A stretch of DNA of 64,000 bases from Euborellia annulipes (lineage: Eukaryota; Arthropoda; Insecta; Dermaptera; Anisolabididae), in the NCBI GenBank assembly GCA_023213315.1, contig JAKCPI010005698.1, forward strand, positions 62,001-126,000. The letters run 5' to 3'. Below the pieces are notes generated by a model. The model ran no database searches. It was not told the origin of the DNA and saw nothing but the letters and a program-made list of their open reading frames with translations. Of the stretch, positions 42,499 through 53,379 are shown piece by piece; position 1 is the stretch's first letter; every line of letters starts with the position of its first letter. The translations under genes were made by a program, and so were the position numbers.

Positions 42499-42760
42499 TT
42501 TTTTTTTTTTTTTAAACATTCACACTTTTTTCTCATTCACACTCACACACACATTCACACAATCTTTTCGGCAACTTAGGCCATTTAAGACTTTGACGAT
42601 AACCGTTATAAATATATATTATTTGAGGTTCAGGCATTCTTATTTAAGCCATTTGGTATCCAAATGCCTTAAATAAAATCATCGGACTGCCTGGGGTCCG
42701 AACCCGCGACGTTCGGTATACGAGGTTAGCACTCTAACCCCTACACCAAGCCCCGAGGGC
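42499..42760 (-). mobile_element. SINE family 1, full-length (262 bp)
   Basis: A 12 bp duplication TAACTGGAAGTT lies at 42487-42498 and 42761-42772. Read on the minus strand: head GGGCTTGGTGTAGGGGTTAG (box A), box B GGGTTCGGACCCC, body with GCCATTTGG, GTGTGTGAGTGTGAATG tail and poly(A). The best copy of the family here; tRNA-derived with an internal Pol III promoter. Confidence 0.9.
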
Positions 42761-42989
42761 TAACTGGAAGTTGTAATCTGTGCTTGTTCGATTTTATTTA
42801 AAAGCTAATTTTCGCGTGTTAGGGGAGTAGTTTAAATATAAAATTTCTCATTTTCTTCTTGCTTTATTTTGAACGCACACAGACCGACAGACGGGACCCT
42901 TTTTTTGTAGGGATCCTCAAAACGTGTATTTCCATAAAAATTTCGACATGAATGCAATACGTTTTCTCAATATATTAACATATCTAGTA

Positions 42990-43927
42990 GGGTGGGTAAA
43001 AAAAAATCGACAATTTATTTTTTAACTTCCGACATTGAAAAATTGGTTCCTAGACACCTTTAAAAAATTATCTTCAAATCCATGTCTCGCTATTACTTGG
43101 TCGTAGAGAAATTTCTATTCACATTTTTTTGTAGGAAATCGAACGCTCTACAAAAATCGTATTTTACAATTTTTTCATAATTCTTACCGTTTAGAAGATA
43201 TCGGAGTTTGAATAATTTAACAAAAATTTATTTTTTACTTCCTTCCAAATTTTATAACTCGTAGATAAATAAATATTATAATATCCGCAACATATAATTT
43301 TGTAGAAAATTAAACGCTCTACAAAAAAGATCTCTTGTGGTTAATCGATTACTCTAACCATTTAGAAGATATCCCCATTTGCATCCCAATGCATACTCTG
43401 ATAATAGTTTTTTAATAATTTTTTTTTTTACTTAAGGTCTTTTTCAGCAACGGAGGCTATTTAGACACCGTCTCTATTTATTTCAATTTATTGGTAGCCA
43501 ATTAAATTGAAATAAATTGTCGCATGAGACGGGATGTGAACCCGCGGCCCTTGGTACCGAAGGAGTAAGAATATCTTATAAATGGTTAGAGTAATCGATT
43601 AACGTTAAGAGACCTTTTTTGTAGAGCAAAAATATATGTTGCGCATTTGATAATATTCATTTAACTACAAGTTATAAAATTTAGAAGTGAAAAATAAATT
43701 TTTGTTAAATTCTTCAAACTTTGACCTCCGATATCTTCTAAACGGTTAGGATTATGAAAAAATTGTAAAATATCTTTTTTTGTAGAGCGTTCAATTTCCT
43801 ACAAAAAAAAATGTGAATAGAAATTTTCTGTCTGATCAAGTAATGGTAAGATATGGATTTTGCCATATGGGACTGAAGAAAAATGGAAAACTGGAGGAAC
43901 AAAATAGTCGATTTTTTTGGCCCACCC
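42990..43927. mobile_element. Long-TIR foldback DNA element (~400 bp arms)
   Basis: The arms 42990-43390 and about 43575-43927 are imperfect reverse complements. The outer ends read GGGTGGGTAAAAAAAAATCG and, inward from the right, GGGTGGGCCAAAAAAATCG. TA lies on both sides. The centre is short, non-coding and carries a family 2 SINE. The TA target hints at the Tc1/mariner superfamily, not proven. Confidence 0.75.
43419..43570 (-). mobile_element. SINE family 2
   Basis: Minus strand: box B GGGTTCACATCCC after a CCAAGGGCCGCGG head, then AATTTAATTGGCTACC body, the TCTAAATAGCC segment and AAAGACCTTAAGT with a poly(A). It lies at the centre of the foldback element. Confidence 0.75.
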
Positions 43928-43950
43928 TAATATATAGGTAAGAGAAAATA

Positions 43951-44534
43951 ATACAACTTATTTTTCACGATCGACTTTATTGACATTCCTAATATATCGT
44001 ATCTACTTATTTCAATTAAAATATTTCCTTGTGAGTTGGTATATAATTATATTAAAAATTATATAATAATTGTGCTTTAACTAATTAAAAGAACTAGATT
44101 TCTTGAAGAAAAAAAAAATCTCTAATGCATTTAAAAATATTTGTTATTTTCCTTGAATATTTAATATTAACCTTATCTCTAATTTATATTAGAAAAAAAA
44201 ATAATAGAAAGTATTATCTCTATTTTCGCAAGGTCACTATAATATTTTAAATTTCTTTTGCATTGGAGAGTAAGCCTACTAGCATTAGTTCTGTAGAGTG
44301 TAGTATGTGGTGAGGAGGGGAATAAATAAATACAAGGCTACAGCTAATCTAAGTGTGTTTATCTAATTAATTTGCATTTTACTTATAATTAGTTGAATGG
44401 CAAAAATTTTCCTTTCTCTAGGGATAAACTTGAAATCGGTTAATGGGTTTTGGAATTAAAGTAATAGTGTTAATATAATTACCACCGCGTGACATTTGTC
44501 TCCCTGGTTCATTAAAACTGTATACAATTTTAAT
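43951..44534. other. AT-rich stretch, no gene seen
   Basis: No recognisable feature. Confidence 0.55.
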
Positions 44535-44559
44535 ATATTACTTTCTCTTACCCTATATA

Positions 44560-44923
44560 CAGGGGCGCCGGAACGAATTTGAATCAGGGGGGGCAAAAAA
44601 TTTTTTTTTAGAAAATTAAAATAATTTAATATGTTTAAATAGTATAAAACAAAAACAAATCTACTATAAAACTTTAAAAATTTTAAATAAAATCACAATT
44701 TTAATAAAATTAAAATTTTAAAAAAATTTGTAGTGATTTTATCAAAAATTTTTGGAAAAAATTTGGAAAAAAATGAATTTCTTACTCTTTTAATTTTTTT
44801 TAATTTAGAAGATTTTATTTTTCAAAAGTAAAAATATATCATTTTTAAAAATAAATAAAATAAAAAAAGAAATTTTGCCCCCTGCCCCCCCTGTAGGATG
44901 CCAGGGGGGGGGGGGCAATGTAC
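44560..44923. mobile_element. hAT-like insertion
   Basis: It starts CAGGGGCGCCGGAACG. The flanks CCTATATA (44552-44559) and CCTTTATA (44924-44931) match at seven of eight. The right end is G-rich and does not show a good inverted terminus, so the assignment is tentative. Confidence 0.45.
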
Positions 44924-45174
44924 CCTTTATATAGAGAAAGCATTGCGATCATGTCAAAAATTCGATGTCGAGATTTTTATGGATATATGTTTTGAGATCC
45001 CCTGAGTCTAAAAAAGTGGGTCCCACAAATTGCTCTGTCTCGATTTTTTTTTTAGCATGAAGGAATTGAGCTACCGGATTGAAATTTTATAAGATATGAG
45101 TAGGATGGCAGCCAGGAAAGAAATCAGACAAAAAATTCAATCAATTTTTATCTAATTTTATTACGATCGCCGAC

Positions 45175-45204
45175 GTTTCGGACGCAAATCGCGCCCTTCC
45201 TCAG
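45175..45204 (-). ncRNA. Hammerhead-like core, left arm
   Basis: Minus strand: CTGAGGA, one extra A, stem GGGCGC/GCGTCC with loop GATTT, then GAAAC. CGTCGGCGATCG follows. It is hammerhead-like in primary and stem II features; stem I is not evident, so activity is doubtful. Confidence 0.5.
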
Positions 45205-45560
45205 GACCTATGATCAATGAGACAAACATATTTGATAAAAGTTTAACAAGAATTTTTTTAAATACATTTCATTACAAAAACTTACAATCGATGGTCAATG
45301 AAATACAGATGGGCGTATTTTTTTAATTAACAATATAAAAACACAATTCACGGGTGTGAGATGCATTGTTTTGTACTGTATATATTTGCTGTTACTCATT
45401 GAACCCTTTCGCATTAAATGTATTAACATATCTATTTTTCAATCATATAAAAGCTTTTTGTTCTTAAATTAGAATATTTTAAAATAGATTTAAATAGATT
45501 TCTTTTTTATAAACTTTCACTTAAATTATTATTTCCAATATAATTATAAATTAATAAAAT

Positions 45561-45947
45561 TTAAAATATTTTCATATAAAGTGCTAAGGCCCTGAATGTC
45601 GTCCTTGTAGTTGCATGCCGTTTTCTGTATTTTTTTATAGCAATCATTTCGGCAAATTCGAGTCTAAATTGGTTGCTATCTTGATATAATAATTCACAAT
45701 TGTTAAAATCAAAAGCGTGTCGGGTTTCTTTGGCATGCACGGCAAGAGCGGTGCTTGTTTTGGCGTTGATCACGGATCTTTCATGTTCTTTTATGCGATC
45801 TGTTATTTTTCTAATGGTCTTTCCGATGTAGCAAGTTTGGCATTGGTTGTTGTCCCCTAAACAATTAATTTTATAAATTACTTCTGCTTTTTCAGCAAAT
45901 TCAATGGGGTCTTTTGGTTGAAAATTTTTTTAAGCGTATTGTTTGGC
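45561..45947 (-). pseudogene. GIY-YIG endonuclease tail of Penelope-like element, left arm
   Basis: Minus-strand reading gives CYIGKTIRKITDRIKEH followed by INAKTSTALAVHAKETRHAF and LEFAEMIAIKK, the conserved end of the Penelope GIY-YIG endonuclease (CYIG-T, RIKEH, ALAVHA, EMIAI). The open part from Met is 45561-45773; upstream the frame is shifted near the centre of the palindrome. A domain remnant only, without reverse transcriptase. The other arm has its own independent frameshift. Confidence 0.8.
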
Positions 45948-45958
45948 ATTGCTCTTAA

Positions 45959-46320
45959 GCCAAACAATACGCTTAAAAAATTTTTCAACCAAAAAGACCC
46001 CATTGAATTTGCTGAAAAAGCAGAAGTAATTTATAAAATTAATTGTTTAGGGGACAACAACCAATGCCAAACTTGCTACATCGGAAAGACCATTAGAAAA
46101 ATAACAGATCGCATAAAGAACATGAAAGATCCGTGATCAACGCCAAAACAAGCACCGCTCTTGCCGTGCATGCCAAAGAACCCGACACGCTTTTGATTTT
46201 AACAATTGTGAATTATTATATCAAGATAGCAACCAATTTAGACTCGAATTTGCCGAAATGATTGCTATAAAAAAATACAGAAAAACGGCATGCAACTAGG
46301 ACGACATTCAGGGCCTTAAC
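45959..46320 (+). pseudogene. GIY-YIG endonuclease tail of Penelope-like element, right arm
   Basis: Plus-strand counterpart of the left arm. The frame is open from the centre through EVIYKINCLGDNNQCQTCYI and GKTIRKITDRIK to about 46136. One A is then missing relative to the other arm, shifting the ALAVHAK part out of frame. Both arms are therefore dead, with different lesions. Confidence 0.8.
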
Positions 46321-46691
46321 ACTTTATATGAAAATATTTTAAATTTTATTAATTTATAATTATATTGGAAATAATAATTTAAGTGAAAGTTTATAAAAGA
46401 AATCTATTTAAATCTATTTTAAAATATTCTAATTTAAGAACAAAAAGCTATATGATTGAAAAATAGATATGTTAATACATTTAATGCGAAAAGGTTCAAT
46501 GAGTAACAGCAAATATATACAGTAAAAACAATGCATCTCACACCCGTGAATTGTGTTTTTATATTGTTAATTAAAAATACGCCCATCTGTATTTCATTGA
46601 CCATCGATTGTAAGTTTTTTGTAATGAAATGTATTTAAAAAAATTCTTGTTAAACTTTTATCAAATATGTTTGTCTCATTGATCATAGGTC

Positions 46692-46721
46692 CTGAGGAAG
46701 GGCGCGATTTGCGTCCGAAAC
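46692..46721 (+). ncRNA. Hammerhead-like core, right arm
   Basis: Same core as the left arm: CTGAGGA (46692-46698), A, GGGCGC/GCGTCC stem, GAAAC (46717-46721). After it, ACG and CGT could pair across TCGGCGAT as a short stem III. Confidence 0.5.
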
Positions 46722-47127
46722 GTCGGCGATCGTAATAAAATTAGATAAAAATTGATTGAATTTTTTGTCTGATTTCTTTCCTGGCTGCCATCCTACTCAT
46801 ATCTTCTAATAGTCCAGCCATCATCTCAATATTATTGAAATTTTATATTTAAGTTAGGTACCCACCCGGACACTCAAAATAAGCTTTTGAACAAAATCGA
46901 CCAAAAAGTACTAGTAGTTTACTGATGTACTTTTTTTTTCGATTTTCTCAATATTAGCTCCACCAAAATTGTTTAAAATTCAAAATTAAATTATTTTTTA
47001 GATGCTCTTTAAAATGTATATTTTCATTTTGCCCTAAAAGTGTTTTTAAGTACTCTTTACTCTTGTATTTCATAGGAAAGATAGGAGAAATGGCTGCCAT
47101 GGTAACAGAATTTAAATCTTTTTTCTT

Positions 47128-47340
47128 TTTACTTTCTCTTACCTCTAGATATATGTTAATATATAGAGAGAGAAAGTATTGGATTCATGTCAAAAATTCG
47201 ATGTCGAGATTTTGATGGATATACATGTTTTGAGGTCCCCTGAACCAAAAAAGTTGTTTTCGCGACATGGTCTGTCTGTGTGTCTGTGGGTCTGTGAACA
47301 AAATATCTCAAGAACGAAAAGAGCTAGGAGGTTGAAAAAA
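47128..47340 (-). mobile_element. HMH repeat, terminal-hairpin half
   Basis: Terminal hairpin TACTTTCTCTTACC...GAGAGAAAGTA, the TCGATGTCGAGATTTTGATG body, a GT/GTCT microsatellite and GAACGAAAAGAGCTAGGAGG. It directly abuts the previous HMH copy in the same orientation. Confidence 0.8.
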
Positions 47341-48024
47341 AATTCAACGAAAAAAAATAACGATTTGAAAAACATCTATTGATTGTACTGAAGATGATTC
47401 CATATCACTGGGGTCAAAATATTTACAAATAAACGGATAATAGGCAAAAGTATTTATTTTTTTTGACCGAAGGTCTTTATAACTTATGAACTTTTGTTAT
47501 TGACTGCGATCTTGTTAATTTTTTTTTTTTTTTTTTTATTCATTTTAGGTCTTTTTTGGCATTTAAGGCCATTTAGACCCCGTCCTACTTATTTTAATAG
47601 AGTAATAATTATAACAGGCTATATTAGTGGTGGGAAAAAATAACCTGGATGCCTCATGTCAATAATTTTTAATAAATAATAAATTAAAATAATTTTCCTC
47701 TGGTTATAATTTGATTATTGTTGGATCATTAATTTTTTTCACTTAATAATTTTATGACAGGTTAATTTTTTTTCTTTGACCTTTTATTTTTTATTTTTAC
47801 CTAATTAACTAGTTACGTTCACAACCCCATCTTATACACATGTACTATAATGAAAAAGGTTTATTGATTTTGAAATATTTTATTAGCAAGTATAAAATTA
47901 ACTGGTACTTATACTTTCGTTCATTTTTTAATCGCTTTACATGAAGTTGATTAATGCCCAAATTACACAAAAGAGAAATGTTCCTCGAAGAGAGTTAGAA
48001 ATAATTAGTATGCTCTCAGATCTG
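47341..48024. other. No gene; SINE family 2 tail
   Basis: Bases 47519-47600 carry a T-run and AGGTCTTTTTTGGCATTTAA-type tail of SINE family 2 (minus strand). The remainder is AT-rich. Confidence 0.5.
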
Positions 48025-48505
48025 ATTTTCAAAGAATCGAATAAAAAACTAGAAAAATACATCAGTAAAGTACTAGTACTCTTTATTCGATTTCATTGAA
48101 ATTCCTCGAGACGCTTACGAAATGGGTACTTAACTTAAGGTTAAAATTTGAGTATCATTAGTTTTTTCGACTATGAGTAATTCCCTTAACCCACATTTTT
48201 TGATATTTCATTTGAAATTGGTTAAATTTATTGTTAAAAAAAACTTAAATTCTACGAAGATCGATTCCTGTTAAAATCACATAATATTTACCTAAATTTC
48301 TACGAAAGAGTTTTTGCCTGTTTTATTGCGTTTCTTAAAATTGCCATTAAACGCAAGGCATTAAACGAGTGTTTTTCTTTTAGTTTGAATTTGAAATTTT
48401 TTCACAATAAATTTAATAAATTTCAAGCGAAATATCAAAAAATGGGTAGGTTAAGGGAATTACTCCAAAAACGAAAAATCTCTCGATACTCAAATTTTAT
48501 ATTTA
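48025..48505. repeat. HMH-derived palindrome with ~150 bp arms
   Basis: HMH body (48040-48155) leads into an inverted repeat. AAAATTTGAGTATC near 48146 and GATACTCAAATTTT near 48485 form the outer part; GTAATTCCCTTAACCCACAT near 48177 and its complement near 48446-48465 the inner part. The HMH-like segment is thus part of the arms. Confidence 0.6.
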
Positions 48506-49384
48506 AGCTGAATATGAAAAAATATTGATTGATAATTCTCTAAATTCTCTTTTTTTTAAGTCTTTTGGCATCCATTTAGACTCCATCCCTATTTATTTAA
48601 AAAAAAAATTATTAATTAAAAACCTTTATGCAAATAACTTAATTTTCATCTAAATAGGTTGCAACTGAACCTGCAAGAGAAAATTTACCTTTCTCTACAA
48701 TTTTTAATTTATTAAAAATTATATTAACAAGTTAGTTAACATATATACAATACAAAGTAATCAATGGCTAATAGATGTCTATTTACACTTTGGCCTGTTT
48801 GTAAGTGAAATTGCTACGTCATATGCAACAGGTAGCCGATTAGACACTAAAGAAGGTTGTTAAATTTTTTTATTATTGTTTATTTCATTATTATTAAATG
48901 TATACTAGCCAAAGGGCCTTGCTAATCAATTTATATCTTATATAAATATTTAGAGTATGCTTTTGCACGACGTTCACGAATGTAATATAATTAGTTTCAA
49001 ATTTTTAATTTGACGGCGGAACCTCTGATCTCACACTTTTAGATGGTATGTAAATCATCGAAGATTGACGTTTTTTCAATCAATCTCAAGGTTTAGCATT
49101 AAATTTTGATACCCCTAAGGGTCTGATAGTATAAACAAAGGTCGTTGAACGTGTTTGTTTATCTTATGCAAGCTATATTAAAATGATTATGTGAATCAAG
49201 TTCAACCAGTGGATTTAATTTGCTCCTGGGGGAGGGTTTTAATTTTTTTATGAAACTCTCATGTTTGAGAGTTCGGGAGGTCTGCAACCTTTTGAAAATT
49301 TTAATCCTGCCTTGTCGATTTATGAATTTTAAACCTGATGCATTTTTCGAAAGGAGTAGGCTACATGCCGGGGGAACCAGAAAT
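48506..49384. other. No gene; SINE family 2 tail fragment
   Basis: Bases 48548-48600 match the family 2 tail (AAGTCTTTTGGCATCC on this strand). The rest has no recognised feature. Confidence 0.45.
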
Positions 49385-49560
49385 TAGGATTAGTTCATTA
49401 GCTAGAAATGAACACAGGAGGAGGAGTTGGATATAGGAAATCATCTAACTTCACTGGTTGCCGGTAGATGATTACGGCCTGAGGCCGGTTGGGCTTGAGG
49501 TGTGTGTATTCGTGAACGTAAGCACCTCGAATAAATAAACGGGGATTCGGGCAGGAATTT
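49385..49560 (+). repeat. Unassigned dispersed repeat
   Basis: TTCATTAGCTAGAAATGAAC is shared with about 26615-26640. Downstream, GGTTGCCGGTAGATGATTAC and a GAATAAATAAACGGGG end suggest a retroelement tail, but the class is unknown. Confidence 0.3.
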
Positions 49561-49602
49561 CAAATAATATTAATAATAATAATGAGTTTCAAAAAAAGTA
49601 AT

Positions 49603-49769
49603 TTTTACTTTCTCTTACCTATGCATATATGTAATATATATATAGAGAGAAAGTATTGGATTCATGTCAAAAATTCGATGTCGAGATTTTGATGGATCTT
49701 CACGTTTTGGGGTCCCCTGAATCCAAAAAAGTGGTTTTTGCGACATGGTCTGTCTGTGTGTCTGTCTCT

Positions 49770-49805
<36 letters not shown>

Positions 49806-50319
49806 TGTCTGTGTGTGTGTCTGTGAACAAAATATCTCAAGAACGAAAAGAGCTAGGAGGTTGAAATTTTATATTTAAGTTAGACACCACCATGGGACGT
49901 GACACGAAGCTTTTGAACAAAATCGACCAAAAAGTACTAGTACTTTACTGATGCACTTTTTCAGTTTTTTTCGATTTTCTCAAAATTTGCTCCAACGATT
50001 TTTTTTTAAATTCATATATCAACTATTTTTTAGTTGCTCTTTAAAATGTATATTCTCATTTTGTGATTGAAATCTTCTGAAGACCACTTTACTCTTGTTC
50101 TCCATATAAAAGATAGGAGAAATGGTTGCCATGGTAACAAAATATAAACATTTTGCCATACTTATAAATTTTACATCTTGAAAATCGAATGTACCATACT
50201 GTCGGAAACTAAATACATGTCGACACAAAAAATCTGGTGTGACAAGCACAGTACACAACTTTCGATTACCGAAGGTAAGAGAAAGTTGTGTGCTGTGCGC
50301 CAGTCACACCAGATTTTTT
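49603..50319 (-). mobile_element. HMH repeat, full-length copy
   Basis: Terminal hairpin at 49605-49655, a long GT microsatellite (about 49755-49824), body and P-hairpin (about 50228-50319). All modules are in standard order and well conserved. Confidence 0.88.
49771..49802. repeat. GT microsatellite
   Basis: About 16 GT units inside the HMH copy, the longest in this window. Other HMH copies have 3-10 units at the same place. Confidence 0.85.
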
Positions 50320-51560
50320 GTTTTTATGAAAGCTTTAGTTAATATTATAGTTCTTTTATAACAAAAAATCCCCATAATAGTGATGGAAAAGATTTTTTTC
50401 TAAATTTTTGCATGTGCATTTAATCAGATTATAATATTCCATGCGGAAGGTATGAATAGGCTGGAGATCCCGGGTTATAGTCCTGCAGGCCACTCACCAG
50501 CAAATATAAATCTCACATTTAATTATTAAATTGAACATTTTTTTTTACAGTCTACTTGACTCAAGGTCTTGATTTAAATACATTAAATAAATATTTAATC
50601 TAAAAGCTGTTCCCATATCTCAATAAAATGAAATTTAAATTCAGTTTTTCCCCAATAAATATAGTATAAATTCAATAATCCTGACACCCAACACCCAGTT
50701 ATCCCGAACTAGGGTTGGTATTTCTTTCTTTCATTTATGCCTTACTTCAGACCCTCTCCCTCTTTTTTCAAGACATCTTTCGGTCATGTCTCTTTTTTTT
50801 TTAATTAAACCAGTTTCTGCTGTAATCTAATTTTTAATTATTTTCCTTTTAAAGGCTTAAGTTGGTTTTGGTTTGCGAAAAAATACACGGACATATATAG
50901 TTATAAGAGATAAGAAATTTTATTGCAAAATATAAGATGATTGATTAATATTATTATATTATAAATAATGATATACCTCCTCTTCACACTAACTTATCAA
51001 TTAATTAAATTTCAATCAGTATTTTTGATCAATGATTTTGAAAATTAATTACTAAGAATTTTGTAGACGGAAAGAAAAAAAAATGAAATCTTAAATCTTT
51101 CTCGCCAGTTTGGATTTCCAGATAACTACAATGATGATTATTTTTCATCTTGCTAAAGGCCTTGGCTATTTTACCTATCAAATAAAAAACTTCCCCTAGG
51201 CTTTATTTTCATTATATTAATATATACACTGAGATATTTATCTTAGGATTTCTAAATCTTTTTTATATATCAAACTAAAAGGTGTACTTATGTAGCCTAA
51301 TTATAACTATTGCATGACTTTATCATATATTATCTGCAAAAATTTTTAGCTTTTTTTTTTTGAAATTTATTATTAAAACGCCTAACTAAAGATTTTTGAT
51401 TAGAGAATCAAGAAAAGAGAAATAACTAATAAAAGATTTAAGATTAAACTGTAGCGTTTTTGGGGAAAACTTTAAAAATTTTTTACATTTTTGTAAACAA
51501 TTTTAGGATTGCTTTAGTCAAAATTATCAAAATAGTCATGACTATGACTTAACGAGTAAG
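50320..51560. other. AT-rich stretch; possible tRNA-like fragment
   Basis: Bases 50452-50515 (GGCTGGAGATCCCGGGTTAT, AGTCCTGCAGGCC) look like a degenerate tRNA-derived SINE head, but no tail follows. The rest is featureless. Confidence 0.4.
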
Positions 51561-51568
51561 TGTGAGTG

Positions 51569-51792
51569 CAGTAGCGTCATTTGAGGGAAGGTCAAGGGCT
51601 CTGATTTTTATAAAATTTTATATTATTCTAAATAAAATACTTCAAAATACATCTACGAGTATAGAAACTGTACAAAATTAAACAATTAATTTAATTAAAT
51701 ATCTTTTGGCCAAATTTGAGCACCTATTTGTAAGGAAATTTTGAGAAAAAAAAATGTTTGCCCTCCAAGAAAAAGTTGAAATGACGCTACTG
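51569..51792. mobile_element. hAT MITE with perfect 8 bp duplication
   Basis: TGTGAGTG at 51561-51568 and 51793-51800. The termini are CAGTAGCGTCATTTGAGG and, on the other strand, CAGTAGCGTCATTTCAAC, a 14 bp exact inverted repeat. The 65-codon frame on the minus strand is incidental. Confidence 0.9.
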
Positions 51793-51800
51793 TGTGAGTG

Positions 51801-52135
51801 ACAAGTAAAACAGAATTTACGAGAACTAAAACAGCATAAAAATAGCAGTTATTTTTCAACCCGGGGCATCCCCGGCAGTTTTTCAATTTCAAAATTATTA
51901 AATTATTTTCCGAAAATGAAATATTTTGCTAGACTTTAATCTTAAATCTATTATTAGTTAATTCCCTTGATTTATTTATTTATTTATTTATTTATTTAAA
52001 CAAACACCATACAGACCACTATTTAACGATTTAATTCAGAATTTTTGGGCGTTATTTTATTTTTTCGATCCGAACAAAAAAAAAAAAAAAATTGATCTGT
52101 TTTTTGTTTTTTCTCAGGCAAAAATTTTCTGTTTT
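51801..52135. other. No gene; TTTA microsatellite
   Basis: About eight TTTA units at 51968-52000 and an A run near 52079-52091. Confidence 0.7.
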
Positions 52136-52562
52136 TATTACTTTCTCTTACCTATGTATATATGTAATATATATAGAGAGAGAAAGTATTGGATTCATGT
52201 CAAAAATTCGATGTCGAGATTTTGATGGATCTTCACGTTTTCCAAAAAGTGGTTTTCGCGACATGGTCTGTCTGTCGTGTGTGTGTGTGCGTGTGTGTTC
52301 AATTTTAAGCATGAAGGAATTGAGCTATGAGGCTGAAATTTTATAATTAAGTTAAACACCCCCGGGACCGACAAAATAAGCTTTTAATCAAAATTGGCCA
52401 AAGAGTACTAGTACTTTACTGATGTACTTTTTAGTTTTTTTCGATTTTCTCAAAATTCGCTCTAAAAAAAAATCTGGTGTGACAAGCACAGAAGACAACT
52501 TTCGATTACCGAAGGTAAGAGAAAGTTGTGTGCTGTGCGCCAGTCACACCAGATTTTTTTTT
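52136..52562 (-). mobile_element. HMH repeat with internal deletion, both hairpins kept
   Basis: Terminal hairpin (52138-52188), GT microsatellite, part of the body to AAAATTCGCTCT, then a direct jump to the P-hairpin (52467-52562). As at 18999-19304, the deletion spares both ends. Confidence 0.85.
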
Positions 52563-53379
52563 TATTTATTCGAGTTTTCAAGCCTGATTTTTAGGCCTAC
52601 TTTGCTAGACGCCTACGGGCCAAGATACTCGGTAGGCCCTATATAATTTTATTCCATTTCCAATTCACTGACAATGTGAGATGAGTGAAATATTTAAAAA
52701 AAATTCATTTATTGATTTACAAGATAAAAATATTTCATTGAATAATTTCATTATGCAATTTTTTTTTTTTTTTTTATTGTGAATCGTAATTTATTTGATT
52801 TACATTAGCATAAATAAAAGGTTTTTAAAGGTTGTGAAGAAATATCAATATGTTTAGTATTCTCTTCAGAGCCCAAATGCATCCTGATTATTTAATGTCA
52901 TTTTAGTTTGTTGCGGATACGGAATATAACGGCCCGTTAACGGTGTTAAAATCATCTCTTTATTCATTTTTAAAGGTGATATGTTTGTCCATCTTCTATT
53001 TATTTAATTTAATTAATTAATACGAAAATATGATAATATCAGTTTTTTTTTTGTTAATAAAGAAATAACGTTTTTCAAAAGGAGAGAGGAAATAAAAATA
53101 ACAAGCTCATTAAACACAATTCGTTACATGTATTAAATAAGAGAGTTATTTTCTCAACAAGTGAGTAACCTCGTAACAAGATCAGTAAACTATTCTTTAA
53201 ATTTTCAATTTTTTAGGGGCTATAGATAAATAAAGCTGAATTTCTAAAAATTGCACGGACAACCAGGTGTGACAAATAAAAAAATGAAAAAGTATTCTAG
53301 TCGTTTAAAATATTCAATTATTTAATCAAAAAAAAAAGCTTTTATAAAAGTAGTTATAAGAAAGTTCTATATTTAAGAG
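52563..53379. other. AT-rich stretch, no gene seen
   Basis: T-run near 52759-52776. No domain or repeat end. Confidence 0.55.

Larger units (their letters stand above)
42434..43950 (+). mobile_element. HMH repeat split by a SINE and a long-TIR element
   Basis: The P-hairpin starts at 42434 and is cut within its stem by a SINE (42499-42760). Body and ACACAGACCGACAGACG follow, and the terminal hairpin is cut by the foldback element at 42990-43927. TATATAGGTAAGAGAAAAT closes the copy. Confidence 0.75.
45092..46833. mobile_element. Penelope-like element: 1.7 kb head-to-head palindrome
   Basis: The arms 45092-45947 and 45959-46804 are near-identical reverse complements around an 11 bp loop, with a 29 bp unique tail at 46805-46833. 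A 14 bp duplication ATTGAAATTTTATA (45078-45091 and 46834-46847) shows that the whole palindrome integrated as one unit into HMH. Each arm encodes the C-terminal GIY-YIG endonuclease part of a Penelope-like retroelement and ends in a hammerhead-like core. No reverse transcriptase is present. Confidence 0.88.
44535..47115 (-). mobile_element. HMH repeat split by a hAT-like and a Penelope-like insertion
   Basis: The pieces are 44535-44559 (terminal hairpin), 44932-45091 (body) and 46834-47115 (body to the GGTTGCCATGGTAAC-like segment). The insertions are at 44560-44923 and 45092-46833. The P-hairpin end is absent. Confidence 0.75.
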
